Origin: a virus
IMG/VR virus record: IMGVR_UViG_3300021963_009993
Coordinates: 1 to 64,000 of that record
Strand: one strand, 5' to 3'
Length of the DNA: 64,000 nucleotides
The notes beneath the pieces were generated by a model. It was not told the DNA's origin, did no database searches, and worked only from the letters and a program-made list of their open reading frames with translations. Position numbers and translations under genes: made by a program. Shown here in pieces: positions 24,930 through 32,647 of this stretch (positions are counted from its first letter, which is position 1; each line of letters opens with the position of its first letter).

Positions 24930-25271
24930 ATGAGCAAGGTTTATTTTGATTTGCGTGTACAAGCAACAGTCAATCTTGGGGAAGTAAGCCTTGAGGAGTT
25001 TTTAGATGAAATTGAGATAACAATTACCGATAAATCCGGCAAGGGTGAGATTATCGAAGATGCCTTAGAGACTTGCAGAAACCTGCCGTATTCAGATACT
25101 TCAACTTGGAAAGAAAAGTACCTTTTTGTATTCAAAGTAATTGCCATTGTCGATGTAAACAACTTCGATAAGTGGGCTATGAAATTGAAAGTCCATTTCG
25201 ATAACATTCCAGATGGTGTCAAAGTCAAAGCTGTTAAGGTGTTGGGATATGATGTAGAAGATTCAAAGTAA
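24930..25271 (+). CDS. hypothetical protein (113 aa), paralogue of 28401
   Basis: ATG after TGGAGG. MSKVYFDLRVQATVNLGEVS... with the segment WKEKYLFVFKVIAIVDVNNF. A clear relative lies at 28401, with the same order FDL, (L/S)LEEF, KYLFV. The sequence suggests a small beta-alpha protein. Function unknown. The genomic duplication indicates divergence of a local family. Confidence 0.6.
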   Translation: MSKVYFDLRVQATVNLGEVSLEEFLDEIEITITDKSGKGEIIEDALETCRNLPYSDTSTWKEKYLFVFKVIAIVDVNNFDKWAMKLKVHFDNIPDGVKVKAVKVLGYDVEDSK

Positions 25272-25280
25272 TTTCCTACT

Positions 25281-25329
25281 CCCGGTGTGGGGATAATCAA
25301 CAACCTAGGACACACCACCTAGGCTTTTA
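25281..25329 (+). promoter_or_regulatory. pseudoknot-capable leader element, second copy
   Basis: GGTGTG (25284), CCTAGG (25304), CACACC (25311) and CCTAGG (25318) in the same order as at 24867, with TTTT after. Located in the gap before 25346. Confidence 0.55.
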
Positions 25330-25345
25330 TTTAGGAGATTGCGTC

Positions 25346-25723
25346 ATGGGTTTGTCTTACGATTTGACTAATGTACCAAATGCTTTCGATTCCAAAGGCA
25401 ATATCACAGAGTTTGCCGATCAACTAATTTGGCTAACTATGTTTGTCAACCTCCAAGAAATTAACAAAAATAATATCGATGAATGGTATCATCGACTCCA
25501 ATTCTACGCTTTGATCGATGGCTTTAGAGCTTTGGAAAACATCACAAAGGAAGATTTGCAAGACCATATCGGTCTGTCCACCAATGCACCATACAAAACT
25601 TGGAACCAATTCGTCGCCAAAATGACAAAAAAATGGTGCCAAAAAAAGAACTTCAAACCCTGCAACAAACGCAATCCACTTAAACTCAAGGACATTGTAC
25701 GCTCCATACACACAACCAAATAA
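25346..25723 (+). CDS. hypothetical protein (125 aa)
   Basis: ATG after TTAGGAG. Begins MGLSYDLTNVPNAFDSKGNI, later has EWYHRLQFYALIDGFRALEN and a basic C-terminus. Looks like a small helical domain (WHTH- or HTH-like is possible) but no family is recognised. Confidence 0.55.
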   Translation: MGLSYDLTNVPNAFDSKGNITEFADQLIWLTMFVNLQEINKNNIDEWYHRLQFYALIDGFRALENITKEDLQDHIGLSTNAPYKTWNQFVAKMTKKWCQKKNFKPCNKRNPLKLKDIVRSIHTTK

Positions 25724-25780
25724 AATACAAGATTTAATCTATCAAAAATGTAACAAATTATTCGCTTAAAATAAATAAAA

Positions 25781-25812
25781 AACCTGCGGTCAATATCTGA
25801 CCGCAGGTTTTA
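25781..25812. terminator. bidirectional intrinsic terminator
   Basis: AACCTGCGGTC pairs with GACCGCAGGTT, with A tract before and T tract after, between convergent genes. Confidence 0.9.
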
Positions 25813-25835
25813 AATAACTCACATGTTTTCTAATT

Positions 25836-26390
25836 TTAACTATGCGATCTGTAAAGCTTGTCTAAATTATATCCCCTTTCCCTCGCAACAACTTCTCTAG
25901 GTGATTCACTACTCTTCATAGGATATATTGCACCATCATGTGCTTGTGCATACATGCCACCTATCCCCATACTCTTCTCTGATTTGTCTAATGAACTCAA
26001 TATGTCTTTAACATTTTCCTTGCCATGATCCTGCATCAATCTTTTGATTCCACGAACGATAGTCTCTACCTTGTTTGACTTGTCCCTGCTTAATCCACCA
26101 CCTAGCGGTGCAGGCTTCATTTGGTTAAAATTATATTCCAATTCCCTAGCTATCTTGTTAAGGAAATATGGAGAATGATAATCTGGTTCATTCTTGGCTT
26201 TATTAAGCTGGCCAATTATCAAATCCAACTCTTCATCAGCAACCTTATACAACTTGTTCGTCTTGTCCAAAATTTGCTTCAACTTGTGCATCCCACCCTT
26301 CTCCAATGCACTCATCAAAAAACCCTTGTCTGCTATAGCCTCAACCAAATTCAAATCCCTGTTCATAAGCCATTCTGAAAAGTTTGTCAT
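25836..26390 (-). CDS. capsid-leader protein of unknown function (184 aa)
   Basis: Leader MTNFSEWLMNRDLNLVEA, with L-V-E as probable cleavage site; AGGAG lies upstream (TTAGGAGTACT). Mainly helical with Lys/Asp-rich helices and a C-terminus REVVARERGYNLDKL. Function unknown. Confidence 0.6.
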   Translation of the reverse strand: MTNFSEWLMNRDLNLVEAIADKGFLMSALEKGGMHKLKQILDKTNKLYKVADEELDLIIGQLNKAKNEPDYHSPYFLNKIARELEYNFNQMKPAPLGGGLSRDKSNKVETIVRGIKRLMQDHGKENVKDILSSLDKSEKSMGIGGMYAQAHDGAIYPMKSSESPREVVARERGYNLDKLYRSHS

Positions 26391-26450
26391 AATAGTACTC
26401 CTAAATAATTAAATTTATATATTTTAAATCTTCATTTTTTTAAAAAAAAA

Positions 26451-26807
26451 TCAAAGCCTCTTCAACAACTCATGCCTCAAATAACCCAAAAAACCATCCA
26501 ACATATCCCCATTCTCATATCGACCCATATCAGCAAAACCCGTATCCCTCAACACCCCATACAATATCCAAAAGAAATCCTCTATTACCAACTTCTCCAT
26601 ATCAATACCACATAACTTCACCCTCATCTCCAACTCATCATAAAATCCCTTGAAACTCTCCATATAACCCTTCTCATATCCATTTAAACCCATAACATAT
26701 AACATCTCTCCACTTCCCAACCTCAAACACTCCAACCATATCTCCAAACCCAAACTACCCTCACCCATACCCACCAAATAATCATAATAACTCTTGTAGT
26801 TCTTCAC
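26451..26807 (-). CDS. hypothetical protein (118 aa), GTG start
   Basis: GTG 26807 after GAGGTGATTAT. Helical, Tyr/Gly/Glu-rich (SYYDYLVGMGEGSLGLEIWL). No family recognised. It follows the ART-like gene with a 9-base gap. Confidence 0.55.
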   Translation of the reverse strand: MKNYKSYYDYLVGMGEGSLGLEIWLECLRLGSGEMLYVMGLNGYEKGYMESFKGFYDELEMRVKLCGIDMEKLVIEDFFWILYGVLRDTGFADMGRYENGDMLDGFLGYLRHELLKRL

Positions 26808-26816
26808 ATAATCACC

Positions 26817-27410
26817 TCACTTAGGATCATAGCCCCACTCCAATATCACATCTCCATTCGTGTATAAATCACCCACACGAACATTCTTCCTCAATACCTT
26901 GTACCTGCCACCCAATCGACCCTCACCATGCTCTCTGGCATACATCGGTGATAATGTCACCCAGTCACCTTTATTTATCACCAACCTAGGAACCAATCCC
27001 TTCTCCAACTCTCCTATCTCATCACCCAAATAACCTATCAAACTACTCTTGTTATATCCAAATTCAACAAACTTACCCCTAGCCCACTCATCTCCCATCG
27101 GCGCAAATCCAAACTTGTCAACATACATTATTAAATTCGATAACTTTTTGATTTTGTTGTTGATTTCTTTGTTGAGGTCTGGGACTGCACGATAGACAAC
27201 CACGCTTCGATTTGGTTTGTTGTGGTAGGCTCTGATCAGACCGATTATGAGTGTGTCGGCTGGATGATGACTTCCGAAATATTGGATAGCTTTGTTCAGG
27301 GGCAACTCGTATATTTCATTCCCGTATAGTTCAGTCAAATCATCCATAGGATAACCGCTTGTCCTGTCCGGTGCCTTGTGATTGCCACGATAGTCTTCTG
27401 ATTCACTCAT
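26817..27410 (-). CDS. putative ADP-ribosyltransferase-like protein
   Basis: 197 residues from ATG 27410 after TTGGAGAT. It has VVVYRAVPDL (a possible NAD-binding R), INKGDWVTLSPMYAREHGE (S-T-S-like part) and a final GDVILEWGYDP (catalytic E candidate). This R...S...E order and the GDWVT...AREHG block are found in the ART domains of phage polyvalent proteins. No capsid leader is visible in this one. Catalysis is inferred. Confidence 0.6.
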   Translation of the reverse strand: MSESEDYRGNHKAPDRTSGYPMDDLTELYGNEIYELPLNKAIQYFGSHHPADTLIIGLIRAYHNKPNRSVVVYRAVPDLNKEINNKIKKLSNLIMYVDKFGFAPMGDEWARGKFVEFGYNKSSLIGYLGDEIGELEKGLVPRLVINKGDWVTLSPMYAREHGEGRLGGRYKVLRKNVRVGDLYTNGDVILEWGYDPK

Positions 27411-27436
27411 TATTATTAATCTCCAACTTGTGTACT

Positions 27437-27444
27437 TATTTATG
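27437..27444 (-). promoter_or_regulatory. T4-like late promoter box (CATAAATA)
   Basis: CATAAATA on the minus strand ahead of the ART-like gene at 27410, with room for the TTGGAGAT site. Confidence 0.5.
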
Positions 27445-28152
27445 ACTATTAAATAACTTATTAATAACACTCAATAACTTTGAATTTTCTGTTCTAAAAA
27501 ATCTAATTCAAGACTTTTTTTATAGTTTTAATTGGTTTATTGAGTTGTTGAAAAGGGTTTTAAATAAAAACGGATAAAAATGGATTTTAGTGGGAGAAAA
27601 TGGGGGAAAGTGGGGAAAAGTTAGAAACATTTGGAATGATTTTGAAAGTAGAGTGATGATTGATGTAGTTTAGTGTCGTGTAGTATGACGGGGTTATACC
27701 GGGTCTGGCCTCTTTTTTATACTCTAAAAATATTAAATACATTTAAAGTGTAAAAATATGAATATAAAAAAACATTAAATACATTTGTAGTGTGAAAATA
27801 TTATGTGTAGTAGTTTTTGTGTGGTGGTAGAAAATTTGGGATAAAAATGGTATTTGACAGAGGAATAATATTTGATTAGAAGTATACAAAATAATTTTGT
27901 AACTAGACATAAAGAATATAAACTAAGTAGAATAATATTGTAACTATGTGGAATAATTTAGAATTTGGACAAAGTAAGTGGAATAATTTTGGGTAATCCC
28001 CCAAGTACAAACAATAATATTAGATTTAATTGAACATCTTCCAAATCTTCAATTAATTAGTAGGTGTGCATGGGGAATCTTACATCAAAGATTAATCCAC
28101 TTACCATATAGCCAATTAATTAATAAATGTACAACAACCCCTCATCAATTTT
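27445..28152. other. long noncoding region with repeats
   Basis: About 700 bases without a convincing gene on either strand. It contains two similar segments with ATTAAATACATTT at about 27730 and 27775, several GTGGAATAAT-like words at 27925-27990, and three copies of the AATTATT-GGTGTGCA motif family (28006 inverted, 28051, 28122). AT-rich and stop-rich in all frames. Confidence 0.6.
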
Positions 28153-28220
28153 CGTATATCTTTTTATATCTTTCGATATATTTAAAAAAGTTGTAGTTAA
28201 TTGATTAGGAATAAACACTA
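28153..28220 (+). promoter_or_regulatory. phased-decamer promoter 6
   Basis: Three decamers with TATATC/GATATA, A tract, GTTGT at 28190 and AACACTA at 28214 (offset 24). Confidence 0.8.
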
Positions 28221-28255
28221 GTGATGTTGAGGTAGTCACATGGAGGGATGTTGAT

Positions 28256-28378
28256 ATGACTCGTTTCGAAATTATTGCCAGTTACCGTCGTATATTTGGC
28301 CTCTCTTGGGCCGAGGCGGTAAGGATCGTTGATGAGGTCTTTGGGTTTGTCTCCTCAACCAATGGCATGGGGTACTAA
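28256..28378 (+). CDS. small hypothetical protein (40 aa)
   Basis: ATG after GGAGGGATG. Sequence MTRFEIIASYRRIFGLSWAE... looks like a short helical pair. First gene after promoter 6. Function unknown. Confidence 0.5.
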   Translation: MTRFEIIASYRRIFGLSWAEAVRIVDEVFGFVSSTNGMGY

Positions 28379-28400
28379 GTCACACACAAGGAGAAACACA

Positions 28401-28727
28401 ATGAGCAAATTGCATTTTGATCTTGAGGTGCGTGTTGAGGCTGTTTTGGGGGAAATTTCCTTAGAGGAGTTTGTGGAAAATGCAGAGCCTTACATCGTGG
28501 ACAAATCTTTGGAGGGAGATGTTTACAGCGTTGTCATAAAAAGCGCAAATAATCTAAGGCATAGAGATGGCACATGGTGGAAGACCAAATACCTTTTTGT
28601 GCTTGAAGTTTCCGCAGCTGTCGATACCCGAAATTTTGACCGATGGGTTGAACAACTTGAAGTTAAATTCAAAAACTCCGAGGTCAAAGTGAAAACCAAA
28701 GTTACATTCAACCCCTGTATCAGTTGA
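28401..28727 (+). CDS. hypothetical protein (108 aa), paralogue of 24930
   Basis: ATG 28401 after AAGGAGAA. Shares FDLEV, ISLEEF, WWKTKYLFVLEV and NFDRWVEQLEVKF with 24930. Function unknown. Confidence 0.6.
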   Translation: MSKLHFDLEVRVEAVLGEISLEEFVENAEPYIVDKSLEGDVYSVVIKSANNLRHRDGTWWKTKYLFVLEVSAAVDTRNFDRWVEQLEVKFKNSEVKVKTKVTFNPCIS

Positions 28728-28740
28728 AGTAGTGATTTTG

Positions 28741-28802
28741 CTTCATTTGTTTAGTAGTGCTGTTGATGTGAATGAAGAAGCGGTTGTTGAGCCAGAAGTT
28801 GA
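28741..28802 (+). pseudogene. duplicated fragment of the 29178 gene
   Basis: 62 bases match 29616-29677 with only a few changes and no gaps. The frame is open and encodes LHLFSSAVDVNEEAVVEPEV, but without its own start region; it sits just before the gene at 28830. A remnant of a duplicated copy. Confidence 0.7.
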
Positions 28803-28829
28803 TGAGGTCGCACACACTAGGAGTCAAAA

Positions 28830-29093
28830 ATGAGCAAGCGCATCGATGGTGTTGTTCGTCTGATGGAAGTTATTGAAACCTTTAGCCTTGATGGCAAGGA
28901 TATCAATGTTGGTACAACTTTCCCTGCCCGTGCATGGGCGTGGGTTGATACCAAACCAGAAATCCCAGTTGAAATGTGGCGGGTTCAAGTCATAACCGCA
29001 AAAAAAAATCGAAAGACGGGTAAGAGTAAATCGGTTCGACAAGAATTCTTCGTCCCTGCAAATAACCTCAAATACCATGAATTAGATGAATAA
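28830..29093 (+). CDS. hypothetical protein (87 aa)
   Basis: ATG after TAGGAGTC. MSKRIDGVVRLMEVIETFSL then VEMWRVQVITAKKNRKTGKS. Basic, probably beta-rich. No family recognised. Confidence 0.5.
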   Translation: MSKRIDGVVRLMEVIETFSLDGKDINVGTTFPARAWAWVDTKPEIPVEMWRVQVITAKKNRKTGKSKSVRQEFFVPANNLKYHELDE

Positions 29094-29177
29094 TGTTATT
29101 GACAAAAAAGGGATGTGAAAAAAAGGAAAGTGAGTGCGAATAGGTGGTAGGCGATAGTGCCTCAAGGGGTGAGAGAA

Positions 29178-30266
29178 ATGGGTAAGACATTTAGTAAGTT
29201 TTTGAAAAATCAGACCTCTACGATGGAGGGATTTGAATCTCTTGAGAACATGATGTTTGATACATATCGTTTAAAAACTGTTGATTACAAATTTGAGAAT
29301 GGATTTATTGATGTGTTTTTTGGGGTGTTTAAATTTATTCATGTGAATGACTTGGAGGACGAGTACAAGTATTTGGTTTGGAGTAGTGCCAACTATTCGT
29401 ATTGGAAGTATGGATTGGGGCACATCGAAGTTATTCAAAAGCATCGTTTGGATCAACTGTATAAAAATGGTGTTGATGAAAAGTTGTTCAAAAACATTTG
29501 TCATTTGATGGAAGTTGTGTATTTGAGTTTGGAGAAGGATCGTAGTTTTTTTAATACTCTGACGGTTGATGAATTTAAAAGTCTTTTGAAAAAGTGCCAT
29601 CTCGATGATCAATTACTTCATTTGTTTAGCAGTACTGTTGATTTGAATGAAGAAGCGGTTGTTGAGCCAGAAGTTGAAGAAGAAGAATACAAATTTGATG
29701 ATATGCGTCCTGAGTATTTGGCTTTGCTGAACAAGAAGTTGCCGTATGTGAATAACAGAAAAGATTTTGATGGGATAGTTTGGGCAACCTTGTCACTAAG
29801 TGATGCTGTAAGTGTTAAGCCTTGTGGAAAATTGGATAAGGCATTTTTTGATAACAGAAAAGACTTGAGTGATTTTTACAAAAATGAGTTTGGTAATGAT
29901 GTTGAGATGGATTGGCATTTGAGGCATCACATAACTTTGGAGATTATGCGAGCGGTTGGATTCCAAAAGATCGAAGAAGAGTATATTGAGTTGTTGAGGG
30001 ATTTGTTTATTTATCCTGACAAGGATCAGGAGGAGGTGATAAAGAATGGTTTCGAGAAGGTTCTGAGTAAGAGGGAGAGGAGGGTGTTGAGTTTCTTTGT
30101 TAGGGCGAATCGTGTGGTGTGGCGCATGGTTAGTGTTGTAGCGCATGTTGCCAAGAAGAAACCACAATATGGACTCTTGGTGATGTTTCTTGTGCGAACA
30201 ACTGAAAATGTTCAACAAATGAAAGAGATTAACAAAATATTTAAAATGATATGGAGGGGAAAATGA
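29178..30266 (+). CDS. hypothetical protein (362 aa)
   Basis: The ATG 29178 after GGGGTGAG is chosen over the upstream ATG at 29157. Begins MGKTFSKFLKNQTS, a weak capsid-leader match. Acidic linker EEAVVEPEVEEEEY near residue 170 separates an N-terminal from a C-terminal domain. The C-terminus has basic helices (KRERRVLSFFVRANRVVWRM). No family recognised. A piece of it is duplicated at 28741. Confidence 0.6.
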   Translation: MGKTFSKFLKNQTSTMEGFESLENMMFDTYRLKTVDYKFENGFIDVFFGVFKFIHVNDLEDEYKYLVWSSANYSYWKYGLGHIEVIQKHRLDQLYKNGVDEKLFKNICHLMEVVYLSLEKDRSFFNTLTVDEFKSLLKKCHLDDQLLHLFSSTVDLNEEAVVEPEVEEEEYKFDDMRPEYLALLNKKLPYVNNRKDFDGIVWATLSLSDAVSVKPCGKLDKAFFDNRKDLSDFYKNEFGNDVEMDWHLRHHITLEIMRAVGFQKIEEEYIELLRDLFIYPDKDQEEVIKNGFEKVLSKRERRVLSFFVRANRVVWRMVSVVAHVAKKKPQYGLLVMFLVRTTENVQQMKEINKIFKMIWRGK

Positions 30267-30269
30267 CAG

Positions 30270-30314
30270 ATATAATCTAAAAAGTTGTGTGGAAAAAATA
30301 AAAAAAATAATCTA
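30270..30314 (+). promoter_or_regulatory. variant promoter, GTTGT and TAATCTA at fixed offset
   Basis: One GATATA-like decamer, A tract, GTTGT at 30284 and TAATCTA at 30308 (offset 24). Precedes the HTH gene at 30380. The -10 box differs from TACACTA. Confidence 0.5.
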
Positions 30315-30379
30315 CAAGGTGTAGAAATAGTGTCTATAGTGTAGATGGGTAGTTTAAAAACTTTATGGAGGAATTTCAA

Positions 30380-30721
30380 ATGGCTGTAAAGAGTGTGAAG
30401 AAGCGTGTGTATTTGAGGGATATGTTTCCGACAGAGGCGAAGCTTCGTCGGTTTGAGGCAGAGGTGGTTCGTGTTGGGAATATTCGTCAAGTGGCGAACA
30501 AGTATGGATTGTTGCCAATAACTGTGTGGCAGCATTGTCGGAGGAATGGGATTGAAACGAATGGTCGTGGTCGTCCAACCCGTTGGAATTTGAATGAGGC
30601 TAAGTTGTTGCCGAAGCTAAAAGAGGCATCAAAGGTGCGTGGTGGAATGCGAAAGATGGCTGATGCTCTTGGTGTGCCTTACTATGTTGTTTACAACCTA
30701 GCTGTAAAGAATGGTCTGTGA
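30380..30721 (+). CDS. helix-turn-helix DNA-binding protein
   Basis: 113 residues from ATG 30380 after GGAGGAAT. Two HTH-like units: GNIRQVANKYGLLPITVWQH and GGMRKMADALGVPYYVVYNL. The region between is basic (RRNGIETNGRGRPTRW). A small transcription regulator is likely. It lies between a run of phased-decamer promoters, so it could bind decamers; this is inference. A strong terminator follows. Confidence 0.7.
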   Translation: MAVKSVKKRVYLRDMFPTEAKLRRFEAEVVRVGNIRQVANKYGLLPITVWQHCRRNGIETNGRGRPTRWNLNEAKLLPKLKEASKVRGGMRKMADALGVPYYVVYNLAVKNGL

Positions 30722-30739
30722 TCTCGTAGTGAAAGACTT

Positions 30740-30774
30740 AAGCCCTCCCCTAATTTTGGGGGAGGGCTTTTTTT
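30740..30774 (+). terminator. intrinsic terminator
   Basis: AAGCCCTCCCC loop GGGGGAGGGCTT followed by a T tract, after the HTH gene. Confidence 0.9.
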
Positions 30775-30914
30775 GTTCTAAAATTTCTACCATTTTTATC
30801 TCATACTCTACAAAACAAGTGCATTATACAAATATATCAAAATATATATTTTTTTTAAATAGTATCCTAGTACACCCAAGGATTAATTGACTACTTCGAT
30901 TATCTTAATTTTAA

Positions 30915-30972
30915 TTGATATACTTTGATATACTTAAAAAAGTTGTTGAGTTAAACAAGATGGTTTACACTA
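30915..30972 (+). promoter_or_regulatory. phased-decamer promoter 7
   Basis: Two TTGATATACT decamers, A tract, GTTGT at 30942 and TACACTA at 30966 (offset 24). First of two in tandem before the AAA+ gene. Confidence 0.85.
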
Positions 30973-31000
30973 GTGTTACTTAAACCGCATTCGTTTTTGT

Positions 31001-31068
31001 AATATATCATTTGATATACATTGATATATTTAAAAAAGTTGTGTGGTTTATTGAATTGGTTTACACTA
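31001..31068 (+). promoter_or_regulatory. phased-decamer promoter 8
   Basis: Three decamers, A tract, GTTGT at 31038 and TACACTA at 31062 (offset 24). Second promoter in tandem, 96 bases after promoter 7. Confidence 0.85.
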
Positions 31069-31125
31069 GGTTTGTTGGTGTTGTTGTGTTGTTGTTTGGA
31101 ATCAAAACTCCAAGAGGGTAGTAAC

Positions 31126-32310
31126 ATGTCTCGTCAGCAAGGTGTTGGTCCTATCGTTCGTAAGGCTCTCGACCTCAATGCCAATGTTGGCTATGAGACG
31201 GTTGCTTCAATGTGTGCCAAGGAAGGGTTAACGCTAGGGATCGCAACATTCCGAACTCTTCGTTCCGCATGGAGGAGTGCAAGTGGCAAGGGTCGGGCTC
31301 CCTCCCTCCCTGCGGAGCCGATTGTTGTTCCATCTGTGGTTGTGCGGGTGCCCGAAGTGGCACCTGTTGCCGAGGTGGTTTCCGATCTGTCCAGCTACGA
31401 CGAATACTACACGCCCAAGAGCGTGTCTGTGTTTTCCAAAACTGTGGACGAAGAGGCAATGTTCGTCGTCCCGAAGCGTGACCCTCACTTTGTCATGTCT
31501 GAGGGGGTCAAGAAACTCCTCAAGACGGTGGAGGAAGATTCCCAGATCAAGCCCCAGAATGTCCGCCTCACGGGGCCAGCGGGGTGCGGTAAGACTTCTT
31601 TGGCAGCTGAGTTCGCTGCCATGTACAATCGCCCCCTCATCGTGATGGACTCTCCCCTCATTCGGGAGCCGAAGGATTGGTACGGTCACAAGACCGTTCG
31701 CAAGGAGGGTGAAGAAACCACTATCGAGTGGGTTGATTCCACCTTCTCGAAATTCATCCGCACCGAAAGGGCGGTCATCGTTCTTGATGAGATCAATCGT
31801 GTTAGCCCCTTGGTGGCTAACGCATTGCTGCCTCTGCTCGACCATCGTCGGGCATCTTTTTGCCAAGATGCCAATAAACTTTATTCTGTGGCAAAAGGTG
31901 TGGTCTTCTTCGCAACGACCAACGAGGGTCGTGAATTTACGGGAACGATTGCAATGGACGCTGCCAATCGTGACCGTCTTGGCACGGTTGTCGAGGTGGA
32001 CTACCTTCCTGAAGAGAAGGAGACTGAACTTCTCCACAATAGGACAAAGCTCGATGTTGGCACCTGCCTCAAGCTGTGCCAAGTTGCCAGCGTGGTACGC
32101 AAGAAGGTGAAGGCTGATAACGCCGACTCCTTCAGTCATGCGATTAGCACCCGCATGTTGCAGAACGCTGCGGAGAAGATTGTGCGTGGTGGTTTGACTA
32201 CCCTGAATTTCACTCTCTTGAATCACTACTCCAATGCGGGTGGTGACAAGAGTGAGCGGTCTGCCCTCATGCAGTTGTTGATGGGAAAATTTGGCGACCT
32301 GAACAAATAA
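31126..32310 (+). CDS. CobS/MoxR-like AAA+ ATPase
   Basis: 394 residues from ATG 31126 after AAGAGGGTAG. Walker A GPAGCGKT at about 150-157, Walker B VIVLDEIN at about 217-224, sensor 1 ATTN at about 263, and an R finger in NRDR at about 282. An N-terminal segment with VASMCAKEG resembles a small helical DNA-binding domain. In the MoxR/CobS family these ATPases act on VWA partners; here the VWA gene is next (32648). Known as cobS in T4-like cyanophages and other large phages; no cobalamin role is implied. Two promoters of the phased class precede it. Confidence 0.85.
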   Translation: MSRQQGVGPIVRKALDLNANVGYETVASMCAKEGLTLGIATFRTLRSAWRSASGKGRAPSLPAEPIVVPSVVVRVPEVAPVAEVVSDLSSYDEYYTPKSVSVFSKTVDEEAMFVVPKRDPHFVMSEGVKKLLKTVEEDSQIKPQNVRLTGPAGCGKTSLAAEFAAMYNRPLIVMDSPLIREPKDWYGHKTVRKEGEETTIEWVDSTFSKFIRTERAVIVLDEINRVSPLVANALLPLLDHRRASFCQDANKLYSVAKGVVFFATTNEGREFTGTIAMDAANRDRLGTVVEVDYLPEEKETELLHNRTKLDVGTCLKLCQVASVVRKKVKADNADSFSHAISTRMLQNAAEKIVRGGLTTLNFTLLNHYSNAGGDKSERSALMQLLMGKFGDLNK

Positions 32311-32333
32311 ACCTGCGTTTTTGGTTTCCTCCT

Positions 32334-32363
32334 CCCCCGGACTATATGTCCGGGGGTTTTTTT
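32334..32363 (+). terminator. intrinsic terminator
   Basis: CCCCCGGAC pairs with GTCCGGGGG, followed by T7, after the AAA+ gene. Confidence 0.9.
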
Positions 32364-32445
32364 ATTTTGTTTTTTACATGGGTCAATTTTTGTGGTGCAG
32401 GCAAAAAACGAGTATGTAAATTCATCAATAACTTTCAACAACTTT

Positions 32446-32496
32446 AATCAGGTGTTGGAGTAGGTGTTGGAGTAGGTGTTGGAGTAGCACCTGATT
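32446..32496. repeat. three 12-bp repeats inside an inverted repeat
   Basis: GGTGTTGGAGTA occurs three times in tandem from 32451; AATCAGGTG at 32446 pairs with CACCTGATT at 32488. The whole forms a long hairpin upstream of promoter 9. Confidence 0.7.
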
Positions 32497-32533
32497 TCAA
32501 CAAAATCCACCCGGCTCAACAACTCAATTAAAT

Positions 32534-32602
32534 CAATATATCACTTGATATCAAAAGATATACTTAAAAAAGTTGTGTGGTTTATTGGGGTGGAATACAC
32601 TA
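32534..32602 (+). promoter_or_regulatory. phased-decamer promoter 9
   Basis: Three decamers, A tract, GTTGT at 32572 and TACACTA at 32596 (offset 24). Drives the VWA gene. Confidence 0.85.
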
Positions 32603-32647
32603 GGTGTAGGTAACTAGGACTACTAGGACTACATGGAGGGTTTCAAA

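Noticed and set aside
26451-26807. Second candidate ART gene next to 26817
   Set aside because: Although adjacent, it lacks any ART-like motif and the leader; left as unknown.
28811-28820. CACACTA before 28830 and AACACTA before 39725 as extra members of the promoter family
   Set aside because: GTTG does not occur 24 bases upstream in either case; the box probably arises from the CACTAGGAG ribosome-binding region.
31234-32226. Long antisense open frame opposite the AAA+ ATPase gene
   Set aside because: Shadow of a GC-rich coding gene; no ribosome-binding site or domain, and the plus-strand gene has clear Walker motifs.
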